A stretch of DNA of 64,000 bases from Undibacterium sp. (lineage in GTDB: Bacteria > Pseudomonadota > Gammaproteobacteria > Burkholderiales > Burkholderiaceae_D): NCBI GenBank assembly GCA_030645915.1, contig JAUSNO010000011.1, forward strand, positions 81,568 through 145,567, given 5' to 3'. The notes beneath the pieces are model-generated. The model made no database searches, was not told the DNA's origin, and saw only the letters and a list, made by a program, of their open reading frames with translations. Positions 26,120 through 35,404 of the stretch are shown here, in pieces. The translations under genes were made by a program, and so were the position numbers. The number at the start of each line of letters is the position of its first letter. The stretch's first letter is position 1.

Positions 26120-27229
26120 TCATTGTTTCATCATGATTTTTCGCACGACTTCATTAAACGAGGAGACCATTGCCGGGTCAAACTGGATGGCGCTATTGGC
26201 ATTGATCTCCGAGATGGCACTGAGCAGGCTTTTTTTGTAACTGCGGTCTGAGCGTTCGTTGGTAATCGAGCAAAAAGTGTCGATGATCGAGAGCATACGT
26301 CCACCAGGATGAATCTGCTCCCCGGCAAGCGCATTCGGATAGCCAGATCCATCAAACCGCTCATGATGGTCAAGCACCATTCGTGCCGCTTCGTCCCAAT
26401 CGCCAAACCTCAACAATAGCTGACTACCTGTGACGACATGTTCCTGAATTTTGCGCAATTCCTCTTTAGAGAGAACGCCTTCTTTATTAAAAATATTATG
26501 GGGAATAAAGCTCATCCCGACGTCGTGCATTAAAGACGCGGCATTTAATTGTTCTTTATCCACTGGAAAGCCCAAAGCTTCGTTAAGCAGCTCAGCCATT
26601 TGCACCACCTGGTCGCTGCGATTTTTACGATAGATACTTAAATTATCGATATGCAGCGACATCTTGCGCATCAACTCAATATCACTAGGTAGTTCCAATT
26701 GTATTTTGGGCGTTTTTTGCACACTGCTGTTGGCAGCTGCGCGACCACCGATGAATACGTTTGCGTCACTAAATTGCTTTTTCTTATCAGTGCCGATGAC
26801 ATTTTTTTGCAAAGACTCACAGACATCAAACAGCTTTTTTCGACGTGATTCGCTGGTAACTCCATTCAGAATAAGGTCGTTCAACAGATCTTCAACTTCG
26901 TAGGTAGCGATCAGTAAAAAATCGCCGAGCTCACGAAAATACGGTTCTTGCGTTGATCGGACGCGTGCAACGATTTCTTCTACGTGATGTAACAGTTGCG
27001 TGAACGGTGTGAGTCCCACCATCTGACAATTGCCCTTTAACGAGTGCAAGGCACGAAATAATCGATGTACATACTCAGAACCATTGTCCCTATTGAGCGC
27101 TGCGACGCACGTCTCGGTCTCTTCGCAACAATCGCGCATACAGACAACAAAATCAGCAATAATTGTTCGTTCCATCGCTAAAAATTCGGAACAAGTAAAT
27201 GTCGAGGAATTATCTAATGTACTCATCAA
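26120..27229 (-). CDS. Hpt domain / HD-GYP domain signalling protein
   Basis: The 369-residue protein joins a histidine phosphotransfer domain (residues about 15-115, phospho-accepting His in RALHSLKGNCQ) to an HD-GYP domain (about 195-365). The latter has HDVGMSFIP, then HHERFDGSGYPN, the GYP signature, and PGGRMLSIIDTF. HD-GYP enzymes degrade cyclic di-GMP. The fusion suggests a phosphorelay directly gating phosphodiesterase activity, which is unusual because HD-GYP normally carries a receiver domain. No kinase gene is adjacent. Confidence 0.9.
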   Translation of the reverse strand: MMSTLDNSSTFTCSEFLAMERTIIADFVVCMRDCCEETETCVAALNRDNGSEYVHRLFRALHSLKGNCQMVGLTPFTQLLHHVEEIVARVRSTQEPYFRELGDFLLIATYEVEDLLNDLILNGVTSESRRKKLFDVCESLQKNVIGTDKKKQFSDANVFIGGRAAANSSVQKTPKIQLELPSDIELMRKMSLHIDNLSIYRKNRSDQVVQMAELLNEALGFPVDKEQLNAASLMHDVGMSFIPHNIFNKEGVLSKEELRKIQEHVVTGSQLLLRFGDWDEAARMVLDHHERFDGSGYPNALAGEQIHPGGRMLSIIDTFCSITNERSDRSYKKSLLSAISEINANSAIQFDPAMVSSFNEVVRKIMMKQ

Positions 27230-27529
27230 AAACTGCTCCTGTTATCCCATGTCGGGCGTTGGAATGTATTGCGCTATATTTTTTGGTAAAAATGCCATTT
27301 TGCAAAAAATTCAACTCAACAATACCATGAAGCAACGACCATTTAAAACATGAATGTTCATGCATTTTCCATCAACGTAAATAGTTGCAATTTTGATTGG
27401 CCTGATCCAACAGAGGGCTGCATAGCTGAACCGAAGAAACGAAATAAAAAAAGCAAATGATTTTTAAGCTTTTGCGAGGATAAAAAGGGGGGTGATGTAA
27501 AAAAAATCAGGAAATAATGAAATACTTTT
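27230..27529. other. AT-rich intergenic region upstream of the Hpt/HD-GYP gene
   Basis: About 300 bp hold the presumed promoter of the minus-strand Hpt/HD-GYP gene. A poly-A/poly-G stretch (27480-27510) stands out. No gene or RNA was recognised. Confidence 0.35.
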
Positions 27530-27530
27530 C

Positions 27531-27588
27531 GCAACATCCATGCGCCTTACAGACCATTTTCATGCCAAGAGGCGCATGGACATTGCGT
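27531..27588. repeat. REP-like palindromic repeat, copy 4
   Basis: CGCAACATCCATGCGCCTT and AAGAGGCGCATGGACATTGCG pair around ACAGACCATTTTCATGCC. It sits 9 bp beyond the stop codon of the PhyH gene. Confidence 0.8.
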
Positions 27589-27596
27589 GACCGGTT

Positions 27597-28349
27597 TTAA
27601 ATTTCGATCTCATCCAGACTGGCGGAGCGTGACCCGGGCACAGGCAGATTGTCCGCAGCCCGATACGTCAACACCATGGATAACTTAGTCTGGGCAGTCT
27701 GATTGCATCCGGCAGCATGAAACAGGTTGCTATGAAACAGCAACACATCGCCCTGCCGCAGAGGCACGCTCACTGCCTGCGCCAGCAGGCGCTGATTCTG
27801 CATAGAGTCTGCGCGCAGGAACAAGGCGGCATCGAGCTGATCCGGCGTGATTGTCCACAGGTGCGAGCCGGGCAAGACCAGCAGGCAACCGTTCTCCAGC
27901 GTTTCATTACGCAAGGCCAGCCATGCCGATACCAGCTCGGCGCGGGCAAACTGCCAGTAGCGGCTATCCCTGTGCCAGCCGGTCAGGCTGGAAAAGCGCG
28001 GCTGCTTGGTCATGATGCAGTTGTGATGCACCTGCGACAAGCGCGCGCCGGCACCCAGCAATTGTTTCAAGGCACTTGCCAATGATTCACCCTTGGCCCA
28101 ATCCGCAAGCAAGGGGCTGCGCGCCACCGCTTGCAATAAACGCCGCGCCGTGCGCCCGCCTTCGGCATCGCGCGATGCGGGTGCGCCAGGGTAGCGGGTG
28201 TCGGCCTCGTATTCAATCGGTGCAGTGTCGGCAAGCAATGCCTGCTCGGCAAGCGCTATCACCGATGCGCAATACCCGCTATCAGCCAAGGCGGGCAAAA
28301 TCAGGTAACCCTTGGTGCTAAAGTGATCCAGTTGTTCAGGTGTGAGCAT
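27597..28349 (-). CDS. Phytanoyl-CoA dioxygenase (PhyH) family protein
   Basis: This 250-residue Fe(II)/2-oxoglutarate-dependent oxygenase has the metal-binding HxD in GWHRDSRYW (near residue 127) and a distal His in LFHAAGCN near 220, followed by the 2-oxoglutarate-binding Arg region TYRAAD. The family hydroxylates diverse small molecules; the substrate here is unknown. ATG 28349 fits the family start MLTPEQLDHF; the frame is open to 28445 but that extension is not conserved-looking. It is divergent from the phosphofructokinase gene. Confidence 0.85.
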   Translation of the reverse strand: MLTPEQLDHFSTKGYLILPALADSGYCASVIALAEQALLADTAPIEYEADTRYPGAPASRDAEGGRTARRLLQAVARSPLLADWAKGESLASALKQLLGAGARLSQVHHNCIMTKQPRFSSLTGWHRDSRYWQFARAELVSAWLALRNETLENGCLLVLPGSHLWTITPDQLDAALFLRADSMQNQRLLAQAVSVPLRQGDVLLFHSNLFHAAGCNQTAQTKLSMVLTYRAADNLPVPGSRSASLDEIEI

Positions 28350-28545
28350 GGCAAATATCGTGAAAAAATCTAGTAAATACGTGTGCACCATTGTGGCACG
28401 TAGCACAAGATGCACGACAGATACAGTTGCGCTAAATTCGCCCATAACAGTAAAAACAGGTCAAAACAGTGCAATGGACAAAAGCGCTTGCCTGCATGCG
28501 GATGAGCTGGCAAGATGAAATGATTCAACCTTGATGGAGAGCGAC

Positions 28546-29766
28546 ATGGCGTCTGGAAAAATATTGGTAGCGCAAGGTGGTGGCCCGACAGCGGTAATTA
28601 ACCAGTCACTGGCCGGCGTGGTGCTGGAGGCGCGGCGCTTTCGCCAGGTAGAGCTGGTGTATGGCGCCCGTCATGGCGTACGCGGCATCGTCGATGAAGA
28701 CTTCGTCGATCTGACGCAGGAGACCAGCCATAATCTGGAACTGGTCGCCAGCACGCCCTCATCCGCGCTAGGCTCCACGCGCGACAAGCCGGATGAAAAA
28801 TACTGCCAGGAAATTTTCAAGGTCTTGCGCGCGCATGAGATCGAGCATTTCTTTTATATCGGCGGCAATGACTCATCCGACACCGTGCGCATCGTCAGCC
28901 TGGAAGCGCAAAAAGCCGGCTACCCGCTGCGCTGCATCCATATCCCAAAGACCATCGATAACGACCTGGTCGGCAATGACCATACGCCCGGCTTCCCTTC
29001 TGCGGCGCGCTTTGTGGCGCAGGCCTTCGCTGGTGCCAATCTGGATAACGCCGCCCTGCCCGGCGTGTATGTCGGCGTGGTGATGGGTCGCCATGCAGGC
29101 TTTCTGACCGCCGCCTCGGCGCTGGGCAAGAAGTTCCCCGAAGACGGCCCGCACCTGATTTATTTGCCGGAACGCACTTTTGTCATTGAAAAATTCCTGG
29201 CCGACGTCAAGGCCACCTACGATCGTTACGGCCGTTGCGTGATCGCGGTATCGGAAGGCATACATGATGCCGCCGGCACGCCTATCCTCAGCCTGCTGGC
29301 CAAAGATCTGGAACACGATGCGCATGGCAATGTGCAGCTCTCGGGCACTGGCGCGCTGGCCGATTTGCTGTGCGAAGAGATCAAGGCCAAGCTCGGCATC
29401 AAGCGCGTGCGCGGCGACACCTTCGGCTACCTGCAGCGCTCGTTCATCGGCTGCGTATCGGACGTGGATCAGCGCGAGGCGCGCGAAGTGGGCGAGAAAG
29501 CGGTACAGTTCGCCATGTGGGGCAAGAACAATGGCTCAGTCGCCATCCGCCGCACCGGGTTTTATTCGGTCGATTACGACTTGCTGCCGCTGGAAGCGGT
29601 GGCTGGAAAAACCCGCACCATGGAAGACGAATTCATCAGCGCCAGCGGCACCGACGTGACCGACGCCTTCCGCATGTATCTGCGCCCGCTGTTGGGCTCG
29701 GGGCTGCCGGATGCGTTTCGCTTGCGTTTTAGTCCGGTGGAAAAAGTACTTAAAAAAATTAAGTAA
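28546..29766 (+). CDS. 6-phosphofructokinase, probably diphosphate-dependent
   Basis: This 406-residue PfkA-superfamily enzyme phosphorylates fructose 6-phosphate. The phosphoryl-donor motif reads GGNDS at 106-110 instead of the GGDGS of ATP-dependent enzymes, and PKTIDND at 134-140 has the Lys typical of PPi-using members. MGRHAGFLTAASAL is the sugar-phosphate-binding region. A PPi enzyme makes the step reversible, so it may serve gluconeogenesis as well as glycolysis. ATG 28546 follows GGAGAG. The next gene starts 47 bp downstream and may be co-transcribed. Confidence 0.9.
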   Translation: MASGKILVAQGGGPTAVINQSLAGVVLEARRFRQVELVYGARHGVRGIVDEDFVDLTQETSHNLELVASTPSSALGSTRDKPDEKYCQEIFKVLRAHEIEHFFYIGGNDSSDTVRIVSLEAQKAGYPLRCIHIPKTIDNDLVGNDHTPGFPSAARFVAQAFAGANLDNAALPGVYVGVVMGRHAGFLTAASALGKKFPEDGPHLIYLPERTFVIEKFLADVKATYDRYGRCVIAVSEGIHDAAGTPILSLLAKDLEHDAHGNVQLSGTGALADLLCEEIKAKLGIKRVRGDTFGYLQRSFIGCVSDVDQREAREVGEKAVQFAMWGKNNGSVAIRRTGFYSVDYDLLPLEAVAGKTRTMEDEFISASGTDVTDAFRMYLRPLLGSGLPDAFRLRFSPVEKVLKKIK

Positions 29767-29813
29767 AAATAAATAAGAAATAAATAAAAATCGTCAAAGA
29801 TAAAAACTCACCC

Positions 29814-30458
29814 ATGCCAACTCGCCGTCATATTCTTAAAAAATCTCTGTTACTCACCGCCGCCGGCCTGTTCACCGGATTGCGTGCACCGACCTTATTG
29901 GCGCAGGAATCTGAGGAGAAGCACAGCAAGCTGGCGCCGCCGCCAGATCTGTTTGATTCGCAAGCACTGGATCTGGAATTTTGGGTCAAACCGCGCACAC
30001 TGGACCTGATCCGGCCCGCCAGCGGTGAACGCGTGAAGCTGCTGTACTGGAAAGACGGCGAAATGTTCGACTCTGCCTACCAGCAAGTCTGCCATCTGCT
30101 GCGCGACGTCAATGGCAAAAAATCAGCCGCGATTGATCCCAAATTGCTCGAAACACTTTGGGCAACTCAGGCCTTTATTGCACGCTTCGGCATGACCAGG
30201 CCACTTGAAATTCTGTCCGGTTACCGCACGCCAGAATCGAACCAACGGCTCAGGGAGGAAGGCATTCCGGCAGCGCGCAAATCCCTGCATCTGGAGGGTC
30301 GCGCCGCCGATATCCGCATCGCACAGTTGCATGAAGAAGTGCTGGGCGAGCTGATCAAGAGTTTCCGGCAAGGTGGCGTCGGTTTCTACTACCGCCCCAG
30401 CGCCAGGGGTGGCTGGATACATACCGATACCGGCTTGCAAAGAATGTGGAAGGGCTAG
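29814..30458 (+). CDS. Tat-exported YcbK/DUF882-type M15 peptidase
   Basis: The 214-residue protein starts with a twin-arginine signal, TRRHILKK, followed by a hydrophobic stretch to about residue 31. The C-terminal half has the M15-like zinc site SLHLEGRAADIRI (His and Asp ligands near residues 157 and 164) and a late GGWIHTDTG with the third His. Relatives such as MepK cleave peptidoglycan cross-links. Use of Tat implies folding, perhaps metal loading, before export. Confidence 0.87.
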   Translation: MPTRRHILKKSLLLTAAGLFTGLRAPTLLAQESEEKHSKLAPPPDLFDSQALDLEFWVKPRTLDLIRPASGERVKLLYWKDGEMFDSAYQQVCHLLRDVNGKKSAAIDPKLLETLWATQAFIARFGMTRPLEILSGYRTPESNQRLREEGIPAARKSLHLEGRAADIRIAQLHEEVLGELIKSFRQGGVGFYYRPSARGGWIHTDTGLQRMWKG

Positions 30459-30462
30459 CAGC

Positions 30463-30738
30463 TTAACGCTTCTTGCGGCTGCGATCGGCTGATTCGCGCA
30501 GTATCGTGAAATCCCAATCGTGTTGATTATTGATACCGTCTGATTGCACGACAATGCGGAACATATCCTGATTCTCCTTGAGGCGCTGGCCCTTGGCCTC
30601 CAGCTTGAGATTCGCATCCTTGCGGTCATACACATCCAGATCGACCTCGGTACCCTCAATGGCGGCGGGAGACGTCAGTGCCGTGATGGTTTTGGGGGTA
30701 AAGTCGACCATGTAAACCGGCATTGCAAATGCACCCAT
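30463..30738 (-). CDS. Hypothetical protein of 91 residues
   Basis: ATG 30738 is preceded by GGAGG at ideal spacing; the frame is open to 30876 but the upstream part lacks a start of comparable quality. The product is polar, with a beta-rich middle (EGTEVDLDVYDRKDANLKLEAKG) and a basic tail (SADRSRKKR). It has no signal peptide and no family I recognise. It is convergent with the M15 gene (4 bp between stops) and lies downstream of the DUF885 gene on the opposite side. Confidence 0.65.
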   Translation of the reverse strand: MGAFAMPVYMVDFTPKTITALTSPAAIEGTEVDLDVYDRKDANLKLEAKGQRLKENQDMFRIVVQSDGINNQHDWDFTILRESADRSRKKR

Positions 30739-30881
30739 ACTGCCTCCGCGCGTTGTGAAAGTAATCATTGATGTGACCGCTGCGCTTGATTCTACTCGCG
30801 AATTTCTAGCATTTAAAACAAAAAAATAGGGAAATGCAAAAAAATCCGCACTTCCCTCCTCACACCTATGCTTCATTGCAT

Positions 30882-32681
30882 TTACAACTGTGTCTTCACC
30901 CAGGCATGAATCCGCTGCTCCAGCACATCCAGAGGCAAGGCGCCGGCACCCAGCACCTCATCATGGAAGCCACGGATATCAAATTTCTTGCCTAATTTTT
31001 TAGTCGCATACTCACGCAGGGCAATGATCTTGAGCTGGCCTATCTTGTAACCCAAAGCCTGGCCGGGCCAGACGATGTAGCGGTCCGTTTCGCTCTGCAC
31101 ATCGACTTCTTCTATACCCGAATGGTCATGGAAAAAGTCGACAACCTGCTGACGGTTCCATTTCTTATAATGCAAGCCGGTATCCACCACCAGACGGATG
31201 GCACGCAGCATTTCATCCTGCAAATGGCCATAATAACTATATGGATCTTGATAGAAGCCCAGCTCTTCGCCCAGGCGTTCCGAATACAGCGCCCAGCCTT
31301 CCACATAGGCGTTATAACCGCCCTGGGCCCTGAACGGCGGCAGATCGGTCAGCTCTTGCGCGATAGAAATCTGCATGTGATGGCCGGGCACACCTTCATG
31401 CAATGACGTGGTCTCTATCGACAAGGTGGCGCGATCAGCAAAGTCGCCGGTATTGACCATGACATGGCCAGGACGAGAGCCATCCGGCGTGCCATGATTA
31501 TATGAAGCACCGGCGGCTTCTTTTTCCCTGAATTCTTCCACTGCCATGATGGTGACTTTGGCCTTTGGCAAACGGCCAAACAATTGCGGCAACTTGGTGT
31601 ACATCTGGTCGGTGTATTTGGTGTACAGATCCAGAATTTCCTGCCGCGACTTGGGATGCAAATCAGGATTTTTCAGGACCATGGCGTTGAAACTCTTCAG
31701 ATCCGCGTAACCGAGTTTTTTGGCCACACCCAGCATCTGCCCTTCAATCCGGGCAACTTCGCGTAGGCCAAGTTGATGAATCTGCTCCGGTGACATGTCC
31801 GTCGTGGTGGAAACTTTCACACTTTGCTTATAGCGCTCAGCGCCATCCGGCAACGACCATACGCCGACCTCCTTGCGGCCATGCGGGGCATAGTCATTGC
31901 GCACGAATACGGCAAACTTCTGATAGGTGGGAATCACTTGCTGCGTCACGGCGTCAAAGATGGCACTCCGCAAACGCTGTTTGTCGGCGTCAGAAAAATC
32001 GGCAGGGAATTTTTTTACCGGTTGCGTGAACGGCGAATCGTCGAGCTTCATCGCGGCGATCTCGTCGCACTGGCGGGCAATTTTTTCCAGCAGAAATTGC
32101 GGCGGCATCAGCTTATTCCTGATGCCGTTCTGCATTTGCGTGGTGGTCTGATCAAACGCGCGTGGCAAGGCTTTCAAACGTGCAATGTAATCGTCATAAT
32201 CTTTTACGCTGACGAAAGACAGCATGGCAACCATCTCTGGCGCTTGCAGATGGATGCCGGAATTTTGCAGCACCGGCATCTGCCATTCTTTAAAACGCAC
32301 CGCAGCGATCTCTTGTTTCAGCTGCTGCACCATCAGATCCTTGTTGAGCTTTTCCTGAACGCCAAAACCCTTGCTGTCGATCGCCAGAAAACGCTTGAGA
32401 AAATCGACTTCGGCTTTATGGTCGGCATCGATCGCCGCTTGCGAAAAATCGCTGAGCTGATCGTTGTAACGCTTGTCGCCCAACATCGAAGCGAATTCGG
32501 GATCGGTGCGTAGCTTGTATTCCCACTGCTCGGCCAGCAAAGAGTTGAGTGTCGCACGGCGGGCATCAAGAGTAGCGGCGCTGCTACTGACGGGAGCGCC
32601 GCTGGCCGCAAATACTTCGGCATGCACGCCGCACAGTGTCATCAGCAACGCAGCTGCGCTAGCGGTTTTTTTGAACATCAT
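30882..32681 (-). CDS. DUF885 family exported metallohydrolase
   Basis: The 599-residue protein has a signal peptide (MMFKKTASAAALLMTLCGVHAEVFAAS). The putative zinc site is SLHEGVPGHHMQ near residue 430, an HExxxHH-like motif typical of the DUF885 family. A second conserved block is YVEGWALYSERLGEELG. Members are thought to be metallopeptidase-like, but substrates are unestablished. Size fits the family (about 580-610 residues). It appears to be a single gene; aroG lies divergent 257 bp away. Confidence 0.88.
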   Translation of the reverse strand: MMFKKTASAAALLMTLCGVHAEVFAASGAPVSSSAATLDARRATLNSLLAEQWEYKLRTDPEFASMLGDKRYNDQLSDFSQAAIDADHKAEVDFLKRFLAIDSKGFGVQEKLNKDLMVQQLKQEIAAVRFKEWQMPVLQNSGIHLQAPEMVAMLSFVSVKDYDDYIARLKALPRAFDQTTTQMQNGIRNKLMPPQFLLEKIARQCDEIAAMKLDDSPFTQPVKKFPADFSDADKQRLRSAIFDAVTQQVIPTYQKFAVFVRNDYAPHGRKEVGVWSLPDGAERYKQSVKVSTTTDMSPEQIHQLGLREVARIEGQMLGVAKKLGYADLKSFNAMVLKNPDLHPKSRQEILDLYTKYTDQMYTKLPQLFGRLPKAKVTIMAVEEFREKEAAGASYNHGTPDGSRPGHVMVNTGDFADRATLSIETTSLHEGVPGHHMQISIAQELTDLPPFRAQGGYNAYVEGWALYSERLGEELGFYQDPYSYYGHLQDEMLRAIRLVVDTGLHYKKWNRQQVVDFFHDHSGIEEVDVQSETDRYIVWPGQALGYKIGQLKIIALREYATKKLGKKFDIRGFHDEVLGAGALPLDVLEQRIHAWVKTQL

Positions 32682-32938
32682 AGGATAGTCTCGTTCCAGG
32701 TAATATTTTTGAATGAAGTTAAAGCCGGAAATAAATTAAAAACGACAGGGTAAAAAAAGTACCGCCAAGCTGTCTCACACCATCGTCATTTTTGATCGCA
32801 TCGAATAGAGTGGCGCTTCAGTAATTAGTTCATTTTATGCTGCGTCGCCCCGCCGATTTTGTGCAAAGCACAAAACATGCGCGATAATGCTGCTGATTTC
32901 AGCCAAATTCTGTCAATTCACCTTATAAAAAAGCCATC

Positions 32939-33994
32939 ATGAACAGCCAAGACTTAGAAAATATCAACGTCACCTCTTTCGATGCCATGCCCTCACCGGA
33001 AGATTTGCATGCCCGCCTGCCCTTGTCTGAACTGGCCGCCAATGCGGTCAATGACGGGCGTGTTGCCTTGCGCAATATCCTCGAACGCAAGGACAAGCGC
33101 CTGTTCGTCGTGGTGGGCCCCTGCTCTATTCATGATCCAGTCGCCGGGCTCGATTATGCACGCCGGCTCAAGGCCTTGCAGGAAGAAGTCAAGGACACCA
33201 TGCTGCTGGTGATGCGCGTGTATTTTGAAAAACCACGTACCACCACCGGCTGGAAAGGTTACATCAATGATCCTTACATGGATGATTCTTTCCGCGTCGA
33301 TCAGGGCATGGAGCTGGCGCGTAAATTCCTGCTGGATGTCTGTGAACTCGGCCTGCCAACCGGCACCGAAGCGCTCGATCCTATCTCGCCGCAATATCTG
33401 GGCGACCTGATCGCCTGGACCGCCATCGGCGCACGTACCACTGAATCGCAAACCCACAGGGAAATGTCATCCGGCTTATCGACCCCGGTCGGTTTCAAGA
33501 ATGGTACCGATGGCGATATCAGCATCGCCATCAACGCGATCCTGTCGGCCTCGCATCCGCATTCGTTTTTGGGCTTGAACGGCCAGGGCCGCGTATCCAT
33601 CGTGCGCACCCGCGGCAACCAGCATGGTCATGTCGTCTTGCGCGGCGGCGACGGCCGTCCCAACTACGATACGGTCTCGGTAGCGATGGCCGAACAAGCC
33701 CTGCTCAAGGCAAAACTGCCAGCCAACATCGTGGTCGATTGTTCGCATGCCAACAGCTACAAGAAACCCGAATTGCAGCCGCTGGTGATGGCCGATGTGA
33801 TCAACCAGGTAGTCAACGGCAATAGCTCGCTGGTCGGCATCATGATCGAATCGAATATTGTGGCGGGCAACCAGAAGATACCTGCAGACCTGTCGCAACT
33901 GACCTACGGCTGCTCGGTGACGGATGCCTGCGTCGATTGGGCAACGACCGAGAAGATGATCAGGGATGCGGCGGCGAGATTGCGGACACGCTGA
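32939..33994 (+). CDS. aroG: 3-deoxy-7-phosphoheptulonate synthase (DAHP synthase, class I)
   Basis: The 351-residue enzyme condenses phosphoenolpyruvate and erythrose 4-phosphate, the entry to the shikimate pathway. GPCSIHD near residue 60, KPRTTTGWKGYINDP near 97 and the Cys/His metal loops (DCSHANSYKK) match the AroFGH type. Feedback specificity for Phe or Tyr cannot be assigned with confidence. It stands alone and is followed by a terminator. Confidence 0.95.
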   Translation: MNSQDLENINVTSFDAMPSPEDLHARLPLSELAANAVNDGRVALRNILERKDKRLFVVVGPCSIHDPVAGLDYARRLKALQEEVKDTMLLVMRVYFEKPRTTTGWKGYINDPYMDDSFRVDQGMELARKFLLDVCELGLPTGTEALDPISPQYLGDLIAWTAIGARTTESQTHREMSSGLSTPVGFKNGTDGDISIAINAILSASHPHSFLGLNGQGRVSIVRTRGNQHGHVVLRGGDGRPNYDTVSVAMAEQALLKAKLPANIVVDCSHANSYKKPELQPLVMADVINQVVNGNSSLVGIMIESNIVAGNQKIPADLSQLTYGCSVTDACVDWATTEKMIRDAAARLRTR

Positions 33995-34028
33995 AAATAA
34001 CTAACGATAATGACGGCGGCGTATGGAC

Positions 34029-34054
34029 ATGGCCCGGTAGAGCGGGCCTGTTTT
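34029..34054 (+). terminator. Terminator after aroG
   Basis: GGCCCG, loop GTAGAG and CGGGCC are followed by TGTTTT, 37 bp after the aroG stop. Confidence 0.75.
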
Positions 34055-34252
34055 AGGTTTCTATTTGCTTCGCCCGGGCGCTGAAACGGTGATGACATCA
34101 ACCTGCGGGTGGCGATCAGTTATATCAGTGCCGAAAGTTTTTTTTAGTAAGAAATGTAAAAATTCGTTGCTATCCGTTTTTTTTGTCCGCTCGATGTTGG
34201 CGTGCAGCGTTACATCAGCTCACAGCACTACTTACCCCACAGCGAGGACGCT

Positions 34253-35281
34253 ATGCCAATCTCAAACAAACCCCTTTTACCGATCTTTGGCATTGCGACC
34301 TGCCTGGCCTTTTTATGCTTAACCGGTTGCGGTGGCGCTTCTGACACGGCACCCACTCCTGCCCCCAAGCCTGTATTGGACAATGTCACGCGCACTGCCG
34401 CGGCGGCAGCGACAGCGCAAACAAACCAGCTGTGCAGCGTCATCCAGCCGTTTTACTGGGAGATCGGCGATAAATCCCAAAAATGGGGCAGCGCTTCGGT
34501 CAATAAGGCCGGCACGCTAGTTAGCTACAACGAAGACTCCGTGCTCAGCGTCGCGTCCGCATCAAAATGGCTCTACGCAGCCTATGTTGCAGAGCGACGT
34601 GCCGGCGTGTTAAGCGCGCAGGATATTCAATTTCTGCATTTTCGCAGCGGCTACACCAACTTTACTTTTTCCGGATGCGACCCCGCCGACACCGTCGCGT
34701 CCTGCATGGCACGTGGCCGGAACGGCATCCAGACGCCCGGCAATGTGGATAAGTTTTATTACAATGGCGGCCATATGCAAACCCACGCCAATTTGCCTGC
34801 GCCAGGGATGGATCTGGGCACGCTCGACAATGCGGCACTAGCGACAGAAATGCGGCGCCTGTTGGGCAGCGATGTCAATCTCAGCTACACCCAACCCCAG
34901 TTGGCCGGAGGGGTGCGCACTAGCGCAAAAGATTACGCCGTATTTTTAAGAAAACTGCTGAACAATCAATTGAAAATGGCCGCGTTGCTCGGCACTAACG
35001 CCGTCTGCACCAATCCTGCGACATGCCCTGGTGCCGTATCGACGCCAATTACAACCGGCGCAAATTGGCATTATTCAATCGGCCACTGGGTTGAAGACGA
35101 TGCAAGCACTGGCGATGGCGCGTTCAGCAGCACAGGCGCGTTTGGCTTTTACCCCTGGGTTGATGCCAGCAAAACCTACTACGGCATAGTGGCGCGATTT
35201 GATGCTGCCGGTAGCGGAAACGAATCGGCACAATGTGGCGCACAGATTCGCAAGGCCTGGCTCACCGGCCTGGCGCAATAG
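34253..35281 (+). CDS. Lipoprotein of the SxxK serine hydrolase (beta-lactamase-like) type
   Basis: The 342-residue protein has a lipoprotein signal with LTGC (Cys26). A Pro-rich linker precedes the catalytic domain, whose SASK tetrad (Ser102-Lys105, VASASKWLYAAY) is the SxxK nucleophile motif of class C beta-lactamases and DD-peptidases. YNGG near residue 180 could be the second motif. Cysteines at several points suggest disulfides. The start ATG follows GAGGAC. The substrate is unknown; esterase, peptidase or penicillin-binding activity are all possible. Confidence 0.8.
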   Translation: MPISNKPLLPIFGIATCLAFLCLTGCGGASDTAPTPAPKPVLDNVTRTAAAAATAQTNQLCSVIQPFYWEIGDKSQKWGSASVNKAGTLVSYNEDSVLSVASASKWLYAAYVAERRAGVLSAQDIQFLHFRSGYTNFTFSGCDPADTVASCMARGRNGIQTPGNVDKFYYNGGHMQTHANLPAPGMDLGTLDNAALATEMRRLLGSDVNLSYTQPQLAGGVRTSAKDYAVFLRKLLNNQLKMAALLGTNAVCTNPATCPGAVSTPITTGANWHYSIGHWVEDDASTGDGAFSSTGAFGFYPWVDASKTYYGIVARFDAAGSGNESAQCGAQIRKAWLTGLAQ

Positions 35282-35310
35282 ACCCTGGAGCGATGCGTCA
35301 CACACAAAAA

Positions 35311-35395
35311 GGGGCGACATAAATCGGGTCTGCTCCCTTTAAAAAACCGCCCCTATCAACAGAGGCCAGAGCAGCGCTGCTCTGGCCTTTGTCAT
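35311..35395. terminator. Terminator structures between the convergent SxxK and TonB-receptor genes
   Basis: Two hairpins lie between the stops. AGGGGCG/CGCCCCT spans about 35312-35355. A perfect 24-base palindrome at 35364-35387 (arms GGCCAGAGCAGC) ends in CTTTGTC. Together they probably stop transcription from both sides. Confidence 0.7.
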
Positions 35396-35404
35396 ACTAA
35401 ACGC

